DNA from: CAZTWC01 sp964617105 [NCBI: uncultured Myxococcia bacterium]
Lineage (GTDB): Bacteria; CAZTWC01
NCBI GenBank assembly: GCA_964617105.1
Contig: CAZTWC010000166.1
Span: 1-8,018, forward strand
DNA length: 8,018 nt
Reading direction: 5' to 3'
This document shows positions 4,922-8,018 of the stretch, piece by piece. Each line of letters opens with the position of its first letter. The first letter of the stretch is position 1. Both the position numbers and the translations under genes were made by a program. Below the pieces are notes generated by a model that was not told the DNA's origin, did not search any database, and saw nothing but the letters and a program-made list of their open reading frames with translations.

Positions 4922-5593
4922 CTTTCACATTTGCAGGCATTGAGAAACAATATCAACAGGATTGCCGCTGAATTGGAAGAAGGTCTGTCGGTGATAGCAC
5001 CAAATCAGGCAGAGCAGGCGTTCAGCCTTGGTATAAAAGATGGTGTCAGGGAGATGAAATACCTGAAGATTCCTGATTATACTTCGCTGAAGGCTGGTGA
5101 GGTCAATGCTCTTGTTGATGCTATCTTTACCACTATTGACAGAGAGGCACTCGATTTTTTTATAAGATACCGGATGCAATTGGCTGGTGGTGTTGCCGAG
5201 CAACTTCAATACGAGATAAAAACCAGGATTACCGCCGGAATTCTATCTGGTAAAAGCACACCGGGTATGGTCAGAGAGATCGGTAAGGTTATTGACAAAC
5301 CGGAGGAATTCAAAAAAACGGGAAAAACGGTTTTTAAAAGCACCCAGCAAAGATTGAGATTGATCTACCGCACCGAGGTAAACCGGGCTCATAACGGGGG
5401 CCGTGTAGCATTTTACAAAGAAATCGGTATCAAAAAAGTCCAGTGGTGGGCAGCCCTGGATAGAAGAACATGCCAGGAATGTGCCTCCAGGCATGGGCAG
5501 GTGTATGATGTGGATGGATTGGATTTACCGCCCCAGCACAGTAGGTGCAGGTGTTGTTTGATGAGTTATCTGGGCAATCAAATCGCTATGTAA
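4922..5593 (+). pseudogene. C-terminal part of a Mu gpF / SPP1 gp7-type phage head morphogenesis protein
   Basis: About 223 residues of real phage sequence remain. The C-terminal domain carries 'LIYRTEVNRAHNGGR' and then 'WWAALDRRTCQECASRHGQVYDVD' and 'LPPQHSRCRCC', which are the TExnrA and W..A.D.rtC..C...HG......PP.H..CRC marks of PF04233. The Cys/His residues probably bind a metal. Such proteins act as minor head components between portal and capsid in Mu-like and SPP1-like phages. Family members are usually 300-500 aa, and the N-terminal part that contacts the portal is lacking. The open frame continues upstream to 4133, but that part is the antisense strand of the integrase and not protein. 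The true boundary lies near 4913-4930. No start codon with a ribosome site is visible. Confidence 0.8.
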
Positions 5594-5656
5594 ACTAATA
5601 GAAATCATAGATACCATGTTTGAGCAATAACTTCGTTGCCATATATGGTGGCCCAT

Positions 5657-5687
5657 TAATAGCCTATTTTGTAATTAGTAGCCAATT
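5657..5687. repeat. 31-bp direct repeat, copy downstream of fic
   Basis: This copy begins TAATAGCCTATTTTG and ends AGTAGCCAATT. It is identical over 31 bp to 6791-6821 and lies 29 bp beyond the fic stop codon. Internally the TAGCC core occurs twice. The rest of the 5594-5716 spacer holds only a small palindrome, CCATATATGG (5639-5648). Confidence 0.9.
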
Positions 5688-5716
5688 GAATTACAGTTTC
5701 AATAGTTCAATGAGTA

Positions 5717-6766
5717 TTATGGAATAACTTCCCATCGAGCACCACGTCCCTTACCGATAAGGTGAACTTTGCCTTGTTTTTTCAACTCTGCCAGAACTTT
5801 TTTGATAAGTTGTGGACTGGCTGACGGTAATTGGGCAGTAAGATTTCCTAAGGTAAATTGCTCTACTTGGGCGAGAATTGTTTGTCTGACAATGTCGCTT
5901 TTAACTGAACGGGTCACTGTCGATTCTACTTTCTCCTCTAACTCCTTAAAAGCACGGCGTAATACACTCAGAAAGTAATTCCACCATGGAATTATTTCGT
6001 TCTCACCTTCATGCCACCCATGAGAGCATTCAGCCAAGACTCTGTAGTAATCTTCCTTGCTCTGCTCTATAATGCGTTCCAGGCTGATATACCTGGCAAC
6101 ATCAAAACCATGGGCCTGTAATAAAAGCGTTGTGCATAGTCGGGAAACGCGGCCGTTTCCATCTCGAAAAGGGTGAATGCATAAAAGATCAAACACGAAA
6201 GTGGCCACAATTAAAAGTGAAGGGGCGCAATCATCTTCACAAATTTTTCGATACTCCTGGCAAAGACTATCCACCGCCTGGGGAGTATCACTCGCCGATG
6301 TGGGCACAAATCGAACTTTCCTCTCGCCATTTGGCAGGATTTCAATAATCTCATTGTCACGTTTTTTCCACTCTCCAGCATCGCCGGAAAAACCGCCCTG
6401 ACAAAAACTATGAAGTTGTTGAATAACTTTTGGTATGATTGAGACCTTACGTTGACGCGAAAAAATCCAATCCAACGCCTGTCTGTAACCGGCCAATTCC
6501 TCTTCTGAGCGGTCTTTGGGTTTAGTTTTTTCTATAACAACCGGTCGAAGTCTTTGGGCTGGTATGGTTACTCCTTCAAGTCTATTTGATGATTCCACAC
6601 TTTGGATTATGGCTTGCTCTCGAAGGACCTCAAGAACTTCGGGTTTTTGCCTAATCCAGAGTTCCTGCTTTCCGCGGGCTTCCATACACGATCCAAGCAG
6701 CCAGCCCGTACCCACCGGGATTGATTTTCCAAGTAATTTATTTGGGGATAAAGACAACAATTGCAA
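5717..6766 (-). CDS. Fic family protein (class II), AMPylator-type, with C-terminal winged helix
   Basis: The protein is 349 aa from a TTG at 6766, a few bases after an AGAGAGG ribosome site; other TTG codons close by could also serve. The N-terminal region (about 25-80) has the Fic_N pattern 'ARGKQELWIRQKPEVLEVLREQAIIQSVESSNRLEGV'. It contains the inhibitory (S/T)xxxE(G/N) helix motif, S60-NRL-E64-G65, which defines class II Fic proteins. The active-site loop is complete, HPFRDGNGR at 198-206, with catalytic H198, so AMP transfer from ATP to a target hydroxyl is predicted. The flap lies near 138-156. Residues about 290-349 resemble a winged HTH ('LIKKVLAELKKQGKVHLIGKGRGARWEV'), common in this group. 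No separate antitoxin gene is needed, since inhibition is built in. Direct repeats bracket the gene. Confidence 0.92.
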   Translation of the reverse strand: MQLLSLSPNKLLGKSIPVGTGWLLGSCMEARGKQELWIRQKPEVLEVLREQAIIQSVESSNRLEGVTIPAQRLRPVVIEKTKPKDRSEEELAGYRQALDWIFSRQRKVSIIPKVIQQLHSFCQGGFSGDAGEWKKRDNEIIEILPNGERKVRFVPTSASDTPQAVDSLCQEYRKICEDDCAPSLLIVATFVFDLLCIHPFRDGNGRVSRLCTTLLLQAHGFDVARYISLERIIEQSKEDYYRVLAECSHGWHEGENEIIPWWNYFLSVLRRAFKELEEKVESTVTRSVKSDIVRQTILAQVEQFTLGNLTAQLPSASPQLIKKVLAELKKQGKVHLIGKGRGARWEVIP

Positions 6767-6790
6767 CTACCTCTCTAGTTAGTAGCCTAA

Positions 6791-6821
6791 TAATAGCCTA
6801 TTTTGTAATTAGTAGCCAATT
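6791..6821. repeat. 31-bp direct repeat, copy upstream of fic
   Basis: Identical to 5657-5687. It lies 24 bp before the fic start codon. A further partial copy, TTAGTAGCCTAA at 6779-6790, abuts it, so this side carries three TAGCC cores in a row. The two full copies are 1134 bp apart and enclose only fic. Confidence 0.9.
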
Positions 6822-6863
6822 CTTTTTTCAGTAAATTGCATTACCTATCTGACACGTTTATTT

Positions 6864-6938
6864 TTAGTTGTTACCTGTACCTCCCAAAAACTCCATCTGT
6901 CCCATCAGTGTAGCATATTTCCCGACATCCAGCGACAT
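6864..6938 (-). CDS. Possible 24-aa small ORF
   Basis: ATG at 6938 follows GGAAGG with 5 nt of spacing, a good ribosome site. The product begins MSLDVGKYATLMGQME and ends GGTGNN before TAA. It has no recognisable motif. It lies upstream of fic on the same strand and could be a leader peptide, the tail of a decayed gene, or chance. Support is limited to the start context. Confidence 0.25.
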   Translation of the reverse strand: MSLDVGKYATLMGQMEFLGGTGNN

Positions 6939-6994
6939 TTTTTCCTTCCAGATTGAGAGAATATATTGTAGAATATAAAGAGATGGTTGGGTTT

Positions 6995-7029
6995 ACGGCT
7001 TCTTTAGCCGTTCAGATAAAATAAATCTG
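6995..7029 (-). terminator. Two adjacent hairpins downstream of the transposase
   Basis: ACGGCT/AGCCGT (6995-7000 and 7006-7011) forms a 6-bp stem with a 5-nt loop. CAGAT/ATCTG (7013-7017 and 7025-7029) lies right beside it. They sit about 75-110 bp past the transposase stop. No clear T run follows, so a terminator role is tentative; they could instead belong to the end of the mobile element. Confidence 0.3.
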
Positions 7030-7104
7030 GCTTTAAGACAGACCAATCCACTCACGAGAAAATCGTTTTAACAACCATTAACTCAGTTCTTTGACAATCG
7101 AATA

Positions 7105-8018
7105 TCAGGCAGCCAGTTTCTTTTTCTCTTGCCAGGCGTAACGATGGTGGAGACCGCCGAGTCTCGGTAGGGCAACGACCTTAGCATTTGCAGACAGCTT
7201 CTGCTCAATGGGTCTACCACCCGGAGTATCCTTACCCAGAGCAATATGAGTCCGATCATTGTGATAATAGTCAACGTATTCTGTTATCAGCCTGCGGAGA
7301 TGACGCTCATTAAATATAATCACATGATGTATCATATCCTCTCTGGCACTTCTAACCCACCTTTCCGCAATTCCATTTTGCCATGGCATTTTGTAGCCAA
7401 TAATTTTGCTTTTTATCCCAAGCGCCTTGATAGTGGCCTTAACTTTTTTATCAAATATGCGATCCCTGTCAAAGATTAGATATTTTGGAGCGGTGTTCCA
7501 GGGAAAGGTTTCTCTCAATTGCAGCCGAACCCAGAATGAGTTGGGATGCTCAGTTATGTTCCAGTGAACTATCTTCCTGGTGGCGTGATCAATTATGAAG
7601 AAAACATAAAGCAGGGTGAAGTTGACAGTTGGCACTACGAAGAAGTCCATGGCACAGGTCACATCCCGGTGATTTTTCAGGAATGTTTTCCAGTTTTGCA
7701 TTTTTCTGGGGTCGGGTGGTTTTTTGGGCAGATAATTCGAGATTGTGTTTTGGCAAACATCAAAGCCGAGTTTTTTTAATTCACCATGGATTCTGGGAGC
7801 ACCCCAGGATGGATTTTCTTTGGCCATTTGTTTTATTAATTTTCTAATTTCAGAATCGGTTTTGGGTCTGCCAGTTTTCTTGCCCTCCTGGCATTTTTTA
7901 TTCGAAAAGTTTTTAAATCTCTGCTTTTGCCAATGGATGACAGTTTCCATCTTGACGATAATGAGTGAATTAGTCCAGTTTTTCCAGATTTGCTTTAGAG
8001 CGACCCAGAAAGTTCTGT
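7105..8018 (-). CDS. DDE transposase with rve integrase core (IS481/IS3-like), N-terminus outside window
   Basis: The frame is open from the right edge, giving 304 visible residues; an ATG at 7950 is internal, since 'RTFWVALKQIWKNW...LIIVK' before it fits the family. Next comes an HTH_21-like region 'SEIRKLIKQMAKENPSWGAPRIHGELKKLGFDVCQNTISNYL'. The rve core follows with the DDE residues, counted from the internal ATG: D102 in 'AMDFFVVPT', D161 in 'FDRDRIF' and E196 in 'PWQNGIAERW', with DD34/35E spacing. 'HRRRVVHFNVTEHP'-type ('HATRKIVHWNITEHP') and 'YYHNDRTHIALGKDTPGGRP' complete the family signature. The enzyme cuts and joins transposon ends. It looks intact in the part visible. No terminal inverted repeat could be identified, so the exact IS family is not fixed. 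Confidence 0.88.
   Translation of the reverse strand, partial: RTFWVALKQIWKNWTNSLIIVKMETVIHWQKQRFKNFSNKKCQEGKKTGRPKTDSEIRKLIKQMAKENPSWGAPRIHGELKKLGFDVCQNTISNYLPKKPPDPRKMQNWKTFLKNHRDVTCAMDFFVVPTVNFTLLYVFFIIDHATRKIVHWNITEHPNSFWVRLQLRETFPWNTAPKYLIFDRDRIFDKKVKATIKALGIKSKIIGYKMPWQNGIAERWVRSAREDMIHHVIIFNERHLRRLITEYVDYYHNDRTHIALGKDTPGGRPIEQKLSANAKVVALPRLGGLHHRYAWQEKKKLAA

Larger units (their letters stand above)
6767..7104. other. Spacer between fic and the transposase
   Basis: 338 bp without a firm gene. It contains the fic ribosome site and upstream direct repeat (6779-6821), a possible 24-codon minus-strand ORF with a good ribosome site (6864-6938), and two adjacent small hairpins (6995-7029). 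The right end of the transposon probably lies here, but I cannot place its inverted repeat because the other end is outside the window. Confidence 0.5.

Noticed and set aside
7083-7950. Plus-strand ORFs across the transposase (7246-7479, 7546-7779, 7629-7847)
   Set aside because: They are antisense shadows of the rve transposase, which has a complete DDE triad on the minus strand.
1-8018. tRNA, rRNA or known riboswitch
   Set aside because: No tRNA-like cloverleaf, TTCGAATC-type T-loop in context, rRNA segment or riboswitch core was seen on either strand.

Overview
The window looks like an accessory region of a Gram-negative bacterial chromosome with low to moderate GC. It holds the wreck of a Mu-like prophage that has collected toxin-antitoxin modules, recombinase genes, insertion-sequence pieces and a Fic gene. 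The taxon cannot be fixed from the sequence. A strong sigma-54-type promoter, Mu-type head and Mor-like genes and this class of rve transposase would suit Desulfobacterota or a similar environmental lineage, but that is a guess.

Layout. (1) 1-1352, minus strand, very AT-rich: a CPBP intramembrane protease gene running off the left edge, preceded by an unrecognised Cys/Asn-rich gene that appears to have lost its signal-peptide start through a 1-nt slip. (2) 1359-1780, plus strand: a frameshifted IS21-type IstA N-terminus, with a hairpin over its ribosome site, running into a short Mor-like HTH reading frame. (3) 1791-3070: two complete type II toxin-antitoxin operons facing each other, HigB/RelE-like toxin plus HigA-like antitoxin (plus strand) and BrnT/BrnA (minus strand). 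Their stop codons lie only 9 bp apart. Each has a recognisable promoter overlapped or abutted by a palindrome. (4) 3124-5593: phage remnants. A terminase-small-subunit-like gene is followed by a gene-poor stretch with a sigma-54-type promoter and short degenerate repeats. Next come a 5'-truncated tyrosine recombinase (minus strand) and, abutting it head to head, the 3' half of a Mu gpF/SPP1 gp7-type head morphogenesis gene. The large terminase, portal and N-terminus of gpF expected between terS and gpF are absent. (5) 5657-6821: a class II Fic gene (minus strand) flanked closely by perfect 31-bp direct repeats, so it sits like a removable cassette. (6) 6822-8018: a spacer with hairpins and a possible 24-codon ORF, then an rve-type transposase (minus strand) running off the right edge.

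How it fits together: most genes here concern mobility, or persistence and addiction (two TA pairs, Fic, possibly the CPBP protein). Several junctions are visible scars: the A8 frameshift near 1524, the integrase/gpF fusion near 4920 and the direct repeats around fic. I see known families in an unusual arrangement rather than a clearly new enzymatic system. The least explained parts are the Cys-rich gene with the CPBP protease, the repeat-bounded fic cassette, and the sigma-54 promoter that drives an apparently non-coding repeat stretch.
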